In this document: positions 8,001 through 16,088 of the stretch, one piece after another | Position numbering within the stretch: position 1 is the first letter of the stretch | Layout of the letters: every line of letters begins with the position of its first letter | Assembly (NCBI GenBank): GCA_004554385.1 | Contig: SFMO01000108.1 | Location: forward strand, 1-37,089 | Source: Ruminococcus flavefaciens | GTDB lineage: Bacteria > Bacillota > Clostridia > Oscillospirales > Ruminococcaceae | Reading direction: 5' to 3' | DNA: 37,089 nucleotides | Notes under the pieces: model-generated | What the model saw: the letters and a program-made list of their open reading frames with translations, nothing else | Database searches by the model: none | Told to the model about the DNA's origin: nothing | Translations under genes and position numbers: made by a program

Positions 8001-9390
8001 CTGGTACGGAAACGGCCCTGTCGAAACATTCAACGACCGTAAGACCAACGGCAAGAAGGGCGTTTGGGAGTCCACAGTTTCAGATATGTTCTATCCCTAC
8101 ATGAAGGCTGACGACACAGGCAACCTCACAGATGTAAGATGGATAGCTGTTCAGAATGAGAGCAGCGGCTCGGGTCTCCTTGTTGCTGCCAACGGCTCAG
8201 TGGAAGCAAGTGCTCTTCACTTCACTCCCGAAGACCTCCAGAATGCCGACCACCCATACAAGCTGAAGCCTCGAAGCGAGACTATCCTCAGTGTTGACTA
8301 CGGCTCAATGGGTACAGGAAGCGCTACCTGCGGTCAGGGTACTCTTGACCAGTACAGACTTCCTTCAGGCAGACCTTACAGCTGGAAATACACACTTATC
8401 CCTGTTGATTCATCAAGCACAGGCAAGGACATGTCAACTTTAGTTTCCAAGCTCCGCTCAGACGGTACAGTTATTCAGGACAAGAGCAGCAACGCTCTCA
8501 CTGTCCCTGTAGGCGCTTCCGCAAAGCTCAGCAAGGACAGCAGCGGTGACAGCTACGTAACAGGTTCAGTTACTATCCCTCACAACAGCAAGCTTGATTC
8601 AACATTCGAAGGCAAAAATTCCTTCACTGTAGAAGCTAACATAGTTCCCACAGGCTCGCCTGACTTCAATATGTTCGCAAGCAAGGGCGACTACTCCTTC
8701 GGCCTCAGAGCAGAGCCTTCTCTCCTCTACTTCTTCATCTATGCAGGGGGAGGCTGGCATGCAGTAAGTGCTTCACTTCCTTCTGACTGGTTAGGCAAAA
8801 AGCATCAGGTAGCAGGTGTATATGACGCTGCAAACAATATGCTCCGCGTATATGCAGACGGCAAGATGCTCGGCGAAAAGGCAGCAGGTACAACATCAGG
8901 CGTTGAAAAGTCAGCCTATAACCTTACCATCGGCGCTTGTCCACAGACAGGAAGAAGCTCACAGGCTCAGTTCTATGAAATGAGAGTTTACAGCAAGGCG
9001 CTGGACGCTTCAGAGCTTGCTTCACAGAACACAAATTCACCTAAATACGCTCCCGACAGTGAGTACGTTCAGCTCTGGATTGACTTCGACAATCTTGCTG
9101 AGGCAAATACTGATGAGCCCGACGATCCCGATGAGCCGCAGACCGAGATAATCTACGGCGACGCTAACTGCGACGGTGACGTTGATATGTCTGACGCTGT
9201 ACTCATCATGCAGAGCCTTGCAAATCCAAACAAGTACGGTATTAATGGTTCAGACGATAAGCATATCACAGAGCAGGGACAGCTCAACGGTGACGTTGAT
9301 ATCTCCGCAAAGGGCATTACAGCAAACGATGCTCTCCGCATACAGGAATTCCTGCTTGGCAAGATCAAATCACTTGAACCCGAAGCATAA
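5071..9390 (+). CDS. Secreted dockerin-bearing GH2 beta-galactosidase (LacZ type) with LamG-like module
   Basis: 1439 aa; AAAGGAGG lies 8 nt before the ATG. A signal peptide (residues 1-28) precedes the LacZ-type fold: sugar-binding and Ig-like domains (about 95-400), TIM barrel (400-720), another Ig-like domain (725-830) and the beta-galactosidase small-chain domain (about 845-1125). The acid/base is E529 in WSIGNEMG and the nucleophile E598 in YVMCEYDHAMGN. A concanavalin/LamG-like module (about 1150-1335) could bind polysaccharide. An acidic linker leads to a dockerin (1362-1439: YGDANCDGDV, MSDAVLIMQSLANPNKY). Likely role: release of beta-linked galactose from pectic galactan or xyloglucan side chains in the cellulosome; beta-glucuronidase or other GH2 activity is less likely given the LacZ layout. 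Confidence 0.92.
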   Translation: MKRFVSAVVAIMTAAMSMGTIVPSAVTAADVKFSGNEWTGKNGAEDVFAINREAASCNPVPFQDTESAVNAVWDYNAREQSEYLQMLTGKNENWDLVVVQNSQQAQNHINAGCFNPNYQPSSAQGWKTVQLPRSWTRLGFDFSIYTNVGQPWQSKYDSYVPAPQAPTNYNPVGLYRKKFTVDSSLRQSGRRIYLEFDGVESAYYVYVNGKAIGYSEDTFSPHRFDITDALTDGENTLAVEVHKFCDGTWFEDQDMIYDGGIFRDVFLVSAPEMQIRDYNVKTDLDNSFTNASLEISLDILNRSGNAKNGWSVTAEAYDEEGNNILSGASTKIDNLNGGGKSTCTIKTSVNSPKLWSAETPNIYALVLKLADGSGNVQEILSTQLGFREINFTRAEVDSSYKLTTKQWQPITINGKRLLLKGVNRHDTDPFYGKAVPQDTIREDVSIMKKNNINAIRTSHYSNDSYLYWLCNKYGMYVMGETNMECHSLQDGKNNNTKALFYELAMDRTETAFKRLKNNPSIVAWSIGNEMGYTGNASDAGGMFRDMIWYFKKNDFTRPVHSEGQDNAMGVDMKSNMYPGSGNIAYNAGQGKMPYVMCEYDHAMGNSVGALKEYWDNIRKSDNMMGGFIWDWVDQSRAVKIPNGGWDYYSESYAKANLYKDEAKGNYYGYGGDWGDRPNDGSFCENGLISPDRTPQPELAEVKYQYQNFWFSADASQLEKKQVGVYNENNFVNLSSFDVTWKLLQNGIEIQSGKVENPDVAPLTRGTISVPYSLPKKYLAGDEFFIEISVATKNGTELVPEGTEISYGQIPLQGSGTTARVDKGSDPVTVVDTPSGYVPTGKDFNFLIDKSTGLMKTFAYKGNVLINEGPSPNFWRGNVENDTGWGANGLYDKKWRDAMKGAKCNSIDVKDLDGGEKQIISHLSLPNAGGTTVDITYTIHCNGTVDVEFNVNAVNKGLGNFIRVGSIMQLPAGAEKLSWYGNGPVETFNDRKTNGKKGVWESTVSDMFYPYMKADDTGNLTDVRWIAVQNESSGSGLLVAANGSVEASALHFTPEDLQNADHPYKLKPRSETILSVDYGSMGTGSATCGQGTLDQYRLPSGRPYSWKYTLIPVDSSSTGKDMSTLVSKLRSDGTVIQDKSSNALTVPVGASAKLSKDSSGDSYVTGSVTIPHNSKLDSTFEGKNSFTVEANIVPTGSPDFNMFASKGDYSFGLRAEPSLLYFFIYAGGGWHAVSASLPSDWLGKKHQVAGVYDAANNMLRVYADGKMLGEKAAGTTSGVEKSAYNLTIGACPQTGRSSQAQFYEMRVYSKALDASELASQNTNSPKYAPDSEYVQLWIDFDNLAEANTDEPDDPDEPQTEIIYGDANCDGDVDMSDAVLIMQSLANPNKYGINGSDDKHITEQGQLNGDVDISAKGITANDALRIQEFLLGKIKSLEPEA

Positions 9391-9397
9391 GCATAAC

Positions 9398-9430
9398 AAA
9401 GCTCCCGACATCCTTTGCCGGGAGCTTTTT
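9398..9430 (+). terminator. Terminator of the GH2 gene
   Basis: GCTCCCG (9401-9407) pairs with CGGGAGC (9419-9425), followed by TTTTT, starting 10 nt after the stop codon. Confidence 0.9.
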
Positions 9431-9467
9431 CTGTTGATATGAAAGAAAAAAGTTATGGTACAATATG

Positions 9468-9503
9468 AAACAACAGGAGGGTCTGTGCCCTCCTGTTGTT
9501 TTA
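9468..9503 (-). terminator. Terminator of the GH97 gene, possibly bidirectional
   Basis: A perfect 14-bp inverted repeat (9468-9481 with 9488-9501; AAACAACAGGAGGG and its complement) around a 6-nt loop, 6 nt after the GH97 stop. Both sides end in short T-rich tracts, so it may also back up the GH2 terminator between these convergent genes. Confidence 0.85.
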
Positions 9504-9506
9504 ATA

Positions 9507-12500
9507 TTACTTAAGCAATGCCCTGCGGCAGCTAATAAGATCGAATGAGTTAACTGCTCCGTCGCTGTTCATATCGGCGATTCCGAACTGCTCCTTGTTA
9601 AATGTCTCGATACCGAGGATATATTTCTGCATGAGCACAAGATCTGCAACATTGAAGGCTCCGTCCAGATTAACATCTCCTGCAATGCCTTCCACTGGAA
9701 TTGCCACGGCTATACGGTCTATTGACGGACCATTGCCGCTGTTGTTGTAAAGCTTGATGGTATTGTTTCCTGCCTTGAGATTTACCTTTGTATCAGCAGC
9801 TGCAATTCCCGACCAGTCGTTCCTGTTTGCATAAAGGCCGTCAAGTCTGCCTGCATTTGTTCCGTTAACATCAATGCTCAGGCTTCTTCTCTCGCCCGAT
9901 ACGTAATAGATACGAAGTGTATACTCCCCTGCCTTATCAACATTAACATTCTCGAAGGTAACATCGTTGCCTGCTCCTCCGCCTACATATCCTACATATG
10001 CGCTGCCCGAGCTGTACTTGCCGTCCTTGCCCGAGGTGACTCTTGCCTTGCCCGAAAGCTTTGCATTTTCAGCCTCATAGAACTTGAAATTGCTGTATGG
10101 CGTTGTGAGCTTCATGCCGCTCTTTGTTATCTTCATTGCGAATCCGCCGTTCGGAAGGAGATCCTGCTCGATAACGCTGTCCTTTGTAACGTCTCTTATT
10201 ATCCTGACCTCCAGATCGCTGCCGTCCTTGTTATCACCGAAGAGATATGCGGTATAAATTCCGTCATCGTCAACAAGCTCAGAAAGCTTAACGCTGACCT
10301 TTCTTGCAGAGATAGTGGAAGCTCCCACATACCAGCTGCTGCCGCTTCTTCTTGCAGTAACATTGAACTGCATTGGATAACCGTCAAGTACCTTCATGTC
10401 GTCCCATGCAACAGGAACGTCATTGAGAAATGGCAGAGCCTTGTTGCCCTGATAGGTATATACGGAATGTGCAAAATGCTGTATTCCCGACTCGATAGTT
10501 ACAACGTCTGCAAGCGCAAAGCCCGGTGTTGCCTTTATACCGTATATCGGGATACCTGTAGGTGTGAAGTCCGCAGAGCCCACAACATTTCTTGTGAATG
10601 TATAGGATACTCTGTTTGCAAGTGCAGGCGCTTCGAACCATTTGTAGTACTCAGAGCCGTTTACCGCCTCGAAGGACACGATATTCGGGTATGTTCTGCT
10701 CTCGCCGCGAGGTATTGTACATCCGTGGAAAAGCACCATAAGGTGATTCTCGGCAGCTATCTTAGCGCAGAGATTCATCTGCTTCATGGTCTCCTGAGTG
10801 TCGCTCTCATAGTAGTCCACCTTGACTCCGCTGACGCCCAGACCTCGTATACGCTTGAATTCGCGGACAATAGTAGCCTCATCAAGAAGCGAATAATAAG
10901 GATATGCAGGATTGCCCTTGCTGTCCTTGTAGCCTGAGTGTCCCTTGTTGTTGACACCGTACCAGAGATAAATGCCTATGCCCTTTGCTGAGGCATAGTC
11001 ACAGAGCTCCTTGACTTTTGCCTCACTGTCGTCCCAGAGTGCCCATCCGAAGTCGAGACACACAAAGTCCCAGCCATTGTCTGCTGCGAAGTCTATGTAA
11101 TCCTTCTGTGTATGGTATTCAACAGGTGAATCACCGCCGCTGCTCCACCATGACCATGCAGTTTTTCCGGGGCGTATCCAACTAGTATCCTCAATGACCG
11201 AGGGAGGATTCAGATTGAGTATCAGGTCGCTTGATGACATCTGGTCAAGGCTGTCGCCTATAACGACCGCTCTCCACGGAGTATGGAAAGCGCTTCCCAT
11301 GGATATGCCGCTGACCTTTACGCCGCCCTTGAAGCGCAGGCTGTGATAATCACCGATGAACTGCAGAGCACCTGCACAGTATGGATTGTCTTCGTTGAAA
11401 ACGCTTGCCTCTGTGACTGTTACCCAGTACTTATCATTGATAACACCTGTATACGGGCAGGAATATGTAGCATTGGTCTCATTTGCGCGGTCTCTTGGAA
11501 GCTCCACCATATCCCACTCATAGGTAGCATTCGGCCAGTTGCCCCAGAATTTGCTCTGTCTCGGGAAAATGACCTGACTGGTCTCCTCCTTTATGGAAGC
11601 ACCGTGGTCAAGAGCATATCTGAAGCCCATACCGTCATCGTAAACGCGGAAATAAACCGTAAGAGTTGAATTTCCTTTTTTAAGCGGGAATGATATTTCC
11701 TTGTAGTTGTCCCGTATCCTTGTATGCTTGCCGTACGGCATATTGTATGTCTCGTCATGCTCAACGGAAACAGCCGCAGGAGCTGTCTGTGAGAAGCCCG
11801 TTGACAGGTCCTCTGTTGTAGTAACTATACCCAGTTTAGAAGGCTCAATGACAGTGCCCCATGTGCCGCGGCTCAGCTTTCTAACCGAGTAGTAATAGCT
11901 TCCCCTTGCATCCTTCCAGAACTTTGTTGTCAGAGTTCCGTCGGGAGAAACCGTCTCATACTCAGGTATACTCGTCAGAGCTGCACCGTCACGGGCTGTG
12001 GCAGTTTCCTCGTCGGGAACAGCCTCGCCCTCGGTAATGGTATCGGGCTCAAATGTATAACGATACAGCGGATCATCTGGGAGCTTCGCAGCCTGTTCCG
12101 CTGTAAGAGCGTATCCGTAAAGCATTACATCATCGACGCATGCCATTATATCAGCGTCTGAATAAACAGAATGGCCGATGGAATTATATGTATATGACGG
12201 AAGTACTCCCTCACCGAAAAGATTCCTCATGGTATCTCCAAGAGTATCGTCGGCGCTGTTGTTCAAAAGTCTGCCGTCCATGTAGAACTCAGCATTGTCT
12301 GCGGAATAAACCGCCGTCAGCTCATGCCACGTGCCGCTGTCGGGAGCAGTTTCAATATCGAATATAGCCCTGTGCTTCTCGTCATTTTCTGTTGCAGTTC
12401 CCTTGCCCACAAAAACGCTTGTCCTGTAAGCCTTTTTGTCCTTGAGATCCACTGAGATGTCAGGCGAGGAATAGCTTGGAGCTGCACCTGCACCGAACGG

Positions 12501-12872
12501 TACTGGTGAGAACTGATAGAGTCTTGTGTAATTGCCTGCACTGCTGTCCAATTTGAACTTCAGTGAGAATGTAAATCCATTTCCGCAGTCCTTTTCAAAC
12601 ATTGCAGGAAGCTGCAGCCATCCGCTTCCGAAGCCGCTTCCATGAAGATCAAGCACATTTGACTTCAGCTGACTGTCGTAGACTACCGACGCATCAGCGC
12701 CCTTTATCACGGCATTACCGTCAGCACTTCCCTGATTTGCCACCTTGGCATTGTAATAGCTGACAGCCGCATCTGCCCTGCTGATATGCGGCTGATAGCC
12801 TGCCAAAGGCTGAGCAGCAACAAATACAGCTGCCGCAGTACTTACTGCCCTCTTGATCAAATTTTCCCTCAT
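9507..12872 (-). CDS. Secreted dockerin-bearing GH97 alpha-glycosidase with LamG-like and CBM35-like modules
   Basis: 1121 aa from the ATG at 12872 (AGGAGG 7 nt upstream). Order: signal peptide (1-36), LamG-like module (about 40-260), GH97 N-terminal beta-sandwich (about 315-560), barrel (565-830) with FVCLDFGWALW, GIYLWYGV, GVKVDYYESD and LFHGCTIPRG, GH97 C-terminal domain (845-925), CBM35-like module (929-1060, starting FYEAENAKL) and dockerin (1063-1121). GH97 contains inverting alpha-glucosidases (SusB) and retaining enzymes with an Asp nucleophile. Asp686 in VKVDYY lies where retaining members carry it, so alpha-galactosidase or a related activity is my inference. The dockerin is the classic two-repeat kind (GDVNLDGAFNVADLVLMQKY), unlike those of the PL11 and GH2 proteins. 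It is convergent with the GH2 gene. Confidence 0.9.
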   Translation of the reverse strand: MRENLIKRAVSTAAAVFVAAQPLAGYQPHISRADAAVSYYNAKVANQGSADGNAVIKGADASVVYDSQLKSNVLDLHGSGFGSGWLQLPAMFEKDCGNGFTFSLKFKLDSSAGNYTRLYQFSPVPFGAGAAPSYSSPDISVDLKDKKAYRTSVFVGKGTATENDEKHRAIFDIETAPDSGTWHELTAVYSADNAEFYMDGRLLNNSADDTLGDTMRNLFGEGVLPSYTYNSIGHSVYSDADIMACVDDVMLYGYALTAEQAAKLPDDPLYRYTFEPDTITEGEAVPDEETATARDGAALTSIPEYETVSPDGTLTTKFWKDARGSYYYSVRKLSRGTWGTVIEPSKLGIVTTTEDLSTGFSQTAPAAVSVEHDETYNMPYGKHTRIRDNYKEISFPLKKGNSTLTVYFRVYDDGMGFRYALDHGASIKEETSQVIFPRQSKFWGNWPNATYEWDMVELPRDRANETNATYSCPYTGVINDKYWVTVTEASVFNEDNPYCAGALQFIGDYHSLRFKGGVKVSGISMGSAFHTPWRAVVIGDSLDQMSSSDLILNLNPPSVIEDTSWIRPGKTAWSWWSSGGDSPVEYHTQKDYIDFAADNGWDFVCLDFGWALWDDSEAKVKELCDYASAKGIGIYLWYGVNNKGHSGYKDSKGNPAYPYYSLLDEATIVREFKRIRGLGVSGVKVDYYESDTQETMKQMNLCAKIAAENHLMVLFHGCTIPRGESRTYPNIVSFEAVNGSEYYKWFEAPALANRVSYTFTRNVVGSADFTPTGIPIYGIKATPGFALADVVTIESGIQHFAHSVYTYQGNKALPFLNDVPVAWDDMKVLDGYPMQFNVTARRSGSSWYVGASTISARKVSVKLSELVDDDGIYTAYLFGDNKDGSDLEVRIIRDVTKDSVIEQDLLPNGGFAMKITKSGMKLTTPYSNFKFYEAENAKLSGKARVTSGKDGKYSSGSAYVGYVGGGAGNDVTFENVNVDKAGEYTLRIYYVSGERRSLSIDVNGTNAGRLDGLYANRNDWSGIAAADTKVNLKAGNNTIKLYNNSGNGPSIDRIAVAIPVEGIAGDVNLDGAFNVADLVLMQKYILGIETFNKEQFGIADMNSDGAVNSFDLISCRRALLK

Positions 12873-12899
12873 AATTATTCCTCCTTTTTCTGAAGCCCT

Positions 12900-12919
12900 G
12901 CACATATATTATTATGTGC
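12900..12919 (-). promoter_or_regulatory. Perfect 7-bp palindrome in the GH97 leader
   Basis: GCACATA and TATGTGC surround 6 nt, 27 nt upstream of the start codon and just before the ribosome binding site. In RNA it forms a hairpin; in DNA it could be an operator. Nothing visible names its partner. Confidence 0.4.
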
Positions 12920-12930
12920 AATTTTTATAT

Positions 12931-12954
12931 ATTATCAAGCTTCATGGTGATAAT
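12931..12954 (-). promoter_or_regulatory. Palindrome downstream of the GH97 promoter (candidate operator)
   Basis: ATTATCA and TGATAAT surround a 10-nt centre, about +11 to +34 from the inferred transcription start. The ATTATC/GATAAT half-sites also occur in the palindrome at the same relative place in the GH2 leader, though with different spacing. Confidence 0.4.
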
Positions 12955-12971
12955 TTTAGTCCCCTACACAA

Positions 12972-13000
12972 ATTATATCGCATTATACACAAAAAATCAA
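12972..13000 (-). promoter_or_regulatory. Promoter of the GH97 gene
   Basis: TTGATT (13000-12995), 17-nt spacer, TATAAT (12977-12972) on the minus strand. The leader would be about 93 nt and holds two palindromes. Confidence 0.7.
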
Positions 13001-13045
13001 CCCCGATAGCAAATAAAAGGTGGACATTTTACCATAAATAATGAC

Positions 13046-13074
13046 TTTACATCATATTTTATATGTGTTAAAAT
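13046..13074 (+). promoter_or_regulatory. Promoter of the small C39-like peptidase gene
   Basis: TTTACA (13046-13051), 17-nt spacer, TAAAAT (13069-13074). The start would fall near 13081, only about 11 nt before the GTG start codon, so the ribosome binding site GAGGTGAT would lie at the very 5' end of the mRNA. Confidence 0.6.
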
Positions 13075-13091
13075 ATCTTAGAGGTGATAAT

Positions 13092-13451
13092 GTGGAAATT
13101 ACTTACATTCACGAGCCTACCGACCTTCAGTGCGGACAGGCTGTACTGGCTATGGTACTGGGAAAAACTCCTGAATATATCTGCGGTTTTCTTGATAACC
13201 ACCGCGAAACAGATCTCAAAGAGATGAAACGTACACTGCGTGAGCACGGAGTCGGGATCTCAGATGTCCGCAAACAGGCAGAGAGCAAGAGCGACCTTCC
13301 GCCGCTGTGCCTGCTGAGTCTTGAAACTCCCCGCTGCTGGCACTGGTCACTGTACTGCGAAGGCACATTTTATGATCCGGAACACGGCGTACTCTCCGAT
13401 TTTCCCGAATGTAAAAGGAAATATTTCTGGGAGCTTACTGCTCATTCGTGA
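13092..13451 (+). CDS. Small C39-like (papain-fold) cysteine peptidase-type protein
   Basis: 119 aa from a GTG at 13092. GAGGTGAT lies just upstream, and the promoter at 13046-13074 overlaps the region where the longer reading from 13041 would begin, so I reject that longer start. The catalytic pattern of C39-like peptidases is visible: DLQCGQAVLAM with Cys14 as nucleophile preceded by Gln13, WHWSLY with His84, then FYDPEHG with Asp95. There is no signal peptide, membrane segment or ABC-transporter partner, so it is not a standard bacteriocin-processing C39 transporter. The substrate is unknown; a cytoplasmic protease or transglutaminase-like role are both possible. The gene stands alone. Confidence 0.65.
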   Translation: MEITYIHEPTDLQCGQAVLAMVLGKTPEYICGFLDNHRETDLKEMKRTLREHGVGISDVRKQAESKSDLPPLCLLSLETPRCWHWSLYCEGTFYDPEHGVLSDFPECKRKYFWELTAHS

Positions 13452-13515
13452 TCTTTTCAACGAAAATGAACTTATTTTCAACTGAATTTTCTATTTTGAC
13501 ATATACTATTATTTG

Positions 13516-13544
13516 TTGACACTATTCGTCAAACGTGGTAAAAT
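13516..13544 (+). promoter_or_regulatory. Promoter of the lipoprotein-radA operon
   Basis: TTGACA (13516-13521), 17-nt spacer, TAAAAT (13539-13544). The -35 box is half of an inverted repeat TTGAC-N7-GTCAA. The spacer end TCAAACGTGG recurs as TCAAACATGA in the promoter at 16089. Confidence 0.8.
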
Positions 13545-13589
13545 ATTAATGTATATGATTTTCAAAGGATCTTTTCAGGAGGCAGCAAA

Positions 13590-14651
13590 GTGACTATAAA
13601 TAAAAAAACATCTATTCTTGCGGCTTGTGCGGTATTATCCATCTGTGCAGGCTGTTCCGAAACAAAAAAAGTGGAGAGCCTTCCACTTACTCTCCTTGAT
13701 ACAAACATGGCTCCTCAGGACGTCGAGCTCAAGTGGCAGAAGGATTATGAGACGCTCCTCTCTTCCTTCAAAAACTCCGACCAGTTCTCGGACAAATCAA
13801 TGTTCGACCTTACAGACCTTACCGGAGACGGCACTCCCGAGCTTATAATCTCTCCGTCAGACGAGGTCAATACTCAGTGTATCATTTACACCATGAGAGG
13901 TGTCAAAGCCGAAAATATCGCTACCATAGGCTCATACGGACAGTTTGACTATCTTCCTGCCGCAGAGGCTGTAGGCTACGCATATAACGGAGACGGCTTT
14001 GTTATCGGTGAATACCAGACCCTGCAGGATGGCTTCTTCCAGAAGGACGTAAGCTTTTACAACAACACCGAAAGTGCTTCTTCAGGTGCTTTCATCAAAT
14101 ATGAAATAAACGGTGAGGACGTTACTCTCGCAAAATACGAAGAGGCTCTTCATCCCTACAAGGAAGCAACTGCTTTTAAAACAGGAAGAAAGTACACCTT
14201 TGGTGACGATGCTATAAAATACGCAATTTACTACAGTGAAAGCTGGAGTTCTGTTCTCAGGGATGAACAGAAAAAGGCATTCAGCGACAGACTCAGTGCC
14301 ATACTCGAAAACGCCGATCTCAAGGATGCAGCTTTCGAGATCGTCGACCTTGACCTTAATAACGTTCCCGAGCTCGTTGTATCAACAGGCATACTGTCAG
14401 ATTCTCAGGTCAGAATATTTTATTTTGACACAAACGACGTCAAGGAGATTGATGTATCCTGCGATACTGACGGCGGTCTGCACTACGATATGACCTCAAA
14501 GGTGTTCTACGCTACTGATTTTGACGGCAAACTGCAGTGCTGGTCTATGGCAGGTGCTGATATAAACAACTTCAAGCCGTCGGAAAGCAATATGAAATGC
14601 GGAAGAAAGAATCTGCTCACAGCCGACAGCATTGCAAAAGCCCTTGCATAA
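13590..14651 (+). CDS. Lipoprotein with calcium-loop-like (FG-GAP/EF-hand style) segments, function unknown
   Basis: 353 aa from a GTG at 13590 (AGGAGG 6 nt upstream). The N-terminus is a lipoprotein signal (ILAACAVLSICAGC, lipid Cys at residue 22), placing the protein on the outer face of the membrane. Two acidic segments, DLTDLTGDGTPELIIS (about 73-88) and IVDLDLNNVPELVVS (about 251-265), match the D-x-[DN]-x-[DN]-G-x-P-E pattern of integrin-like calcium-binding repeats, suggesting two similar halves. No enzyme motif is seen. radA follows after 11 nt, so the two are probably co-transcribed; the link looks positional rather than functional. Confidence 0.8.
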   Translation: MTINKKTSILAACAVLSICAGCSETKKVESLPLTLLDTNMAPQDVELKWQKDYETLLSSFKNSDQFSDKSMFDLTDLTGDGTPELIISPSDEVNTQCIIYTMRGVKAENIATIGSYGQFDYLPAAEAVGYAYNGDGFVIGEYQTLQDGFFQKDVSFYNNTESASSGAFIKYEINGEDVTLAKYEEALHPYKEATAFKTGRKYTFGDDAIKYAIYYSESWSSVLRDEQKKAFSDRLSAILENADLKDAAFEIVDLDLNNVPELVVSTGILSDSQVRIFYFDTNDVKEIDVSCDTDGGLHYDMTSKVFYATDFDGKLQCWSMAGADINNFKPSESNMKCGRKNLLTADSIAKALA

Positions 14652-14662
14652 TGAGGTAAAAA

Positions 14663-16036
14663 ATGGCTAAATCAAAATATGTTTACACCTGTAATCAATG
14701 CGGCTACGAAAGCACCAAATGGAACGGCAAATGCCCTTCCTGCGGTGCCTGGAACAGCTTTGAGGAGGAGCTCGCCGAGGTTCCTGTCGGCACAAGGAGC
14801 TCTCTCTCCGCAGGCTCTGCCGCCGATCTGTCCGATAGCATCCTCGAACTCGAGGATATCGGTGCAGACAGCGATGTCCGCTATGATACAGGTATCGGAG
14901 AGCTGAACAGAGTCCTCGGCGGAGGCCTTGTTAAAGGCTCTCTTGTTCTTCTCGGAGGCGAGCCCGGTATAGGTAAAAGTACGCTCCTGCTTCAGATATG
15001 CCAGTTTCTGGGCGAGGAACACTCGGTACTCTATATTTCAGGCGAGGAGTCTGCAAGACAGATAAAGCTGCGCGCACAGCGACTCGGAGTTGATACCGAA
15101 AACCTATATATCCTCACATCCACCGACGCAGAAGCCGTTGCTCAGACTATCGCTTCCAGTGCCCCCGATATAGCTATAATCGACTCCATACAGACCATGA
15201 GCATCAGCCGTATTACTTCCAGTGCAGGAAGCATCACACAGGTAAGGGAATGTACTAACCTGTTCATGCACACCGCAAAAAATCAGGAGATACCTATCAT
15301 AATCGTTGGTCACGTCAACAAGGACGGCGCTATCGCCGGCCCGAAGGTCATGGAGCATATCGTTGACGCAGTTCTCTACTTTGAGGGCGAGCGCCACCAG
15401 AGCTACCGTATTTTAAGAGCTGTCAAGAATCGTTTCGGCTCTACCAACGAGATTGGTGTCTTCGAGATGATAGACAAGGGACTCAGAGAGGTTGACAATC
15501 CGTCACAGATGCTTCTCGAAGGCCGCCCTCACAATGTTTCGGGCACATGCGTTGCCTGCGTCATTGAGGGAAGCCGTCCTATACTTGCAGAGGTGCAGGC
15601 TCTTGCCGCAAAGACAAGCTACTCCGCTCCGCGGCGTATGGTAACAGGATTTGACTTCAACAGGCTTAATATCATAATTGCTGTTCTTGAAAAACGCCTC
15701 GGCATTTTCATGGGCAGCCTCGATGTGTACCTCAATATTGTCGGAGGCTTCCGTCTTGACGAGCCTGCAGGCGACCTTCCTGTGGCTATGGCGCTCTACT
15801 CGGGCATTATGGACAAGCAGATAGACGAGCAGCTTGTTGCCTTCGGAGAGATAGGCCTCGGCGGCGAGATACGCTCTGTATCTCATATCTCGACCCGTAT
15901 CCGGGAGGCTGAGCGCATGGGCTTCAGGACCTGCATTATACCAAAGCAGTGCCTGTCCACTCTTGATGTGAAAGACTACAATATAGAAATAATCCCTGCA
16001 GGCACTCTGAAACAGGCCTTTGCAGCTATAAAATAA
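14663..16036 (+). CDS. radA: DNA repair protein RadA (Sms)
   Basis: 457 aa, usual length for RadA. A four-cysteine zinc finger (CNQCGY...CPSCGAWN, residues 10-27) precedes a RecA-like ATPase with Walker A GGEPGIGKST (Lys near 105), the RadA-specific KNRFGST motif (near 255) and a C-terminal Lon-protease-like domain. RadA is a DNA helicase that drives branch migration during recombination, acting with RecA in repair and transformation. TGAGGT overlaps the preceding gene's end and serves as ribosome binding site. Second gene of a two-gene operon that ends at the strong terminator at 16047. Confidence 0.98.
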   Translation: MAKSKYVYTCNQCGYESTKWNGKCPSCGAWNSFEEELAEVPVGTRSSLSAGSAADLSDSILELEDIGADSDVRYDTGIGELNRVLGGGLVKGSLVLLGGEPGIGKSTLLLQICQFLGEEHSVLYISGEESARQIKLRAQRLGVDTENLYILTSTDAEAVAQTIASSAPDIAIIDSIQTMSISRITSSAGSITQVRECTNLFMHTAKNQEIPIIIVGHVNKDGAIAGPKVMEHIVDAVLYFEGERHQSYRILRAVKNRFGSTNEIGVFEMIDKGLREVDNPSQMLLEGRPHNVSGTCVACVIEGSRPILAEVQALAAKTSYSAPRRMVTGFDFNRLNIIIAVLEKRLGIFMGSLDVYLNIVGGFRLDEPAGDLPVAMALYSGIMDKQIDEQLVAFGEIGLGGEIRSVSHISTRIREAERMGFRTCIIPKQCLSTLDVKDYNIEIIPAGTLKQAFAAIK

Positions 16037-16046
16037 TTACCTTGTT

Positions 16047-16087
16047 CCCTGATATCAGCATCGCTGTTATCGGGGGATTTTGTTTTT
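16047..16087 (+). terminator. Terminator of the radA operon
   Basis: A 13-bp stem (CCCTGATATCAGC with GCTGTTATCGGGG, 3-nt loop) followed by ATTTTGTTTTT. Confidence 0.92.
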
Positions 16088-16088
16088 A

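Noticed and set aside
13041..13091. Upstream ATG start for the C39-like protein
   Set aside because: The inferred promoter (13046-13074) overlaps it, there is no ribosome binding site, and the added residues do not belong to the fold. The GTG at 13092 has GAGGTGAT.
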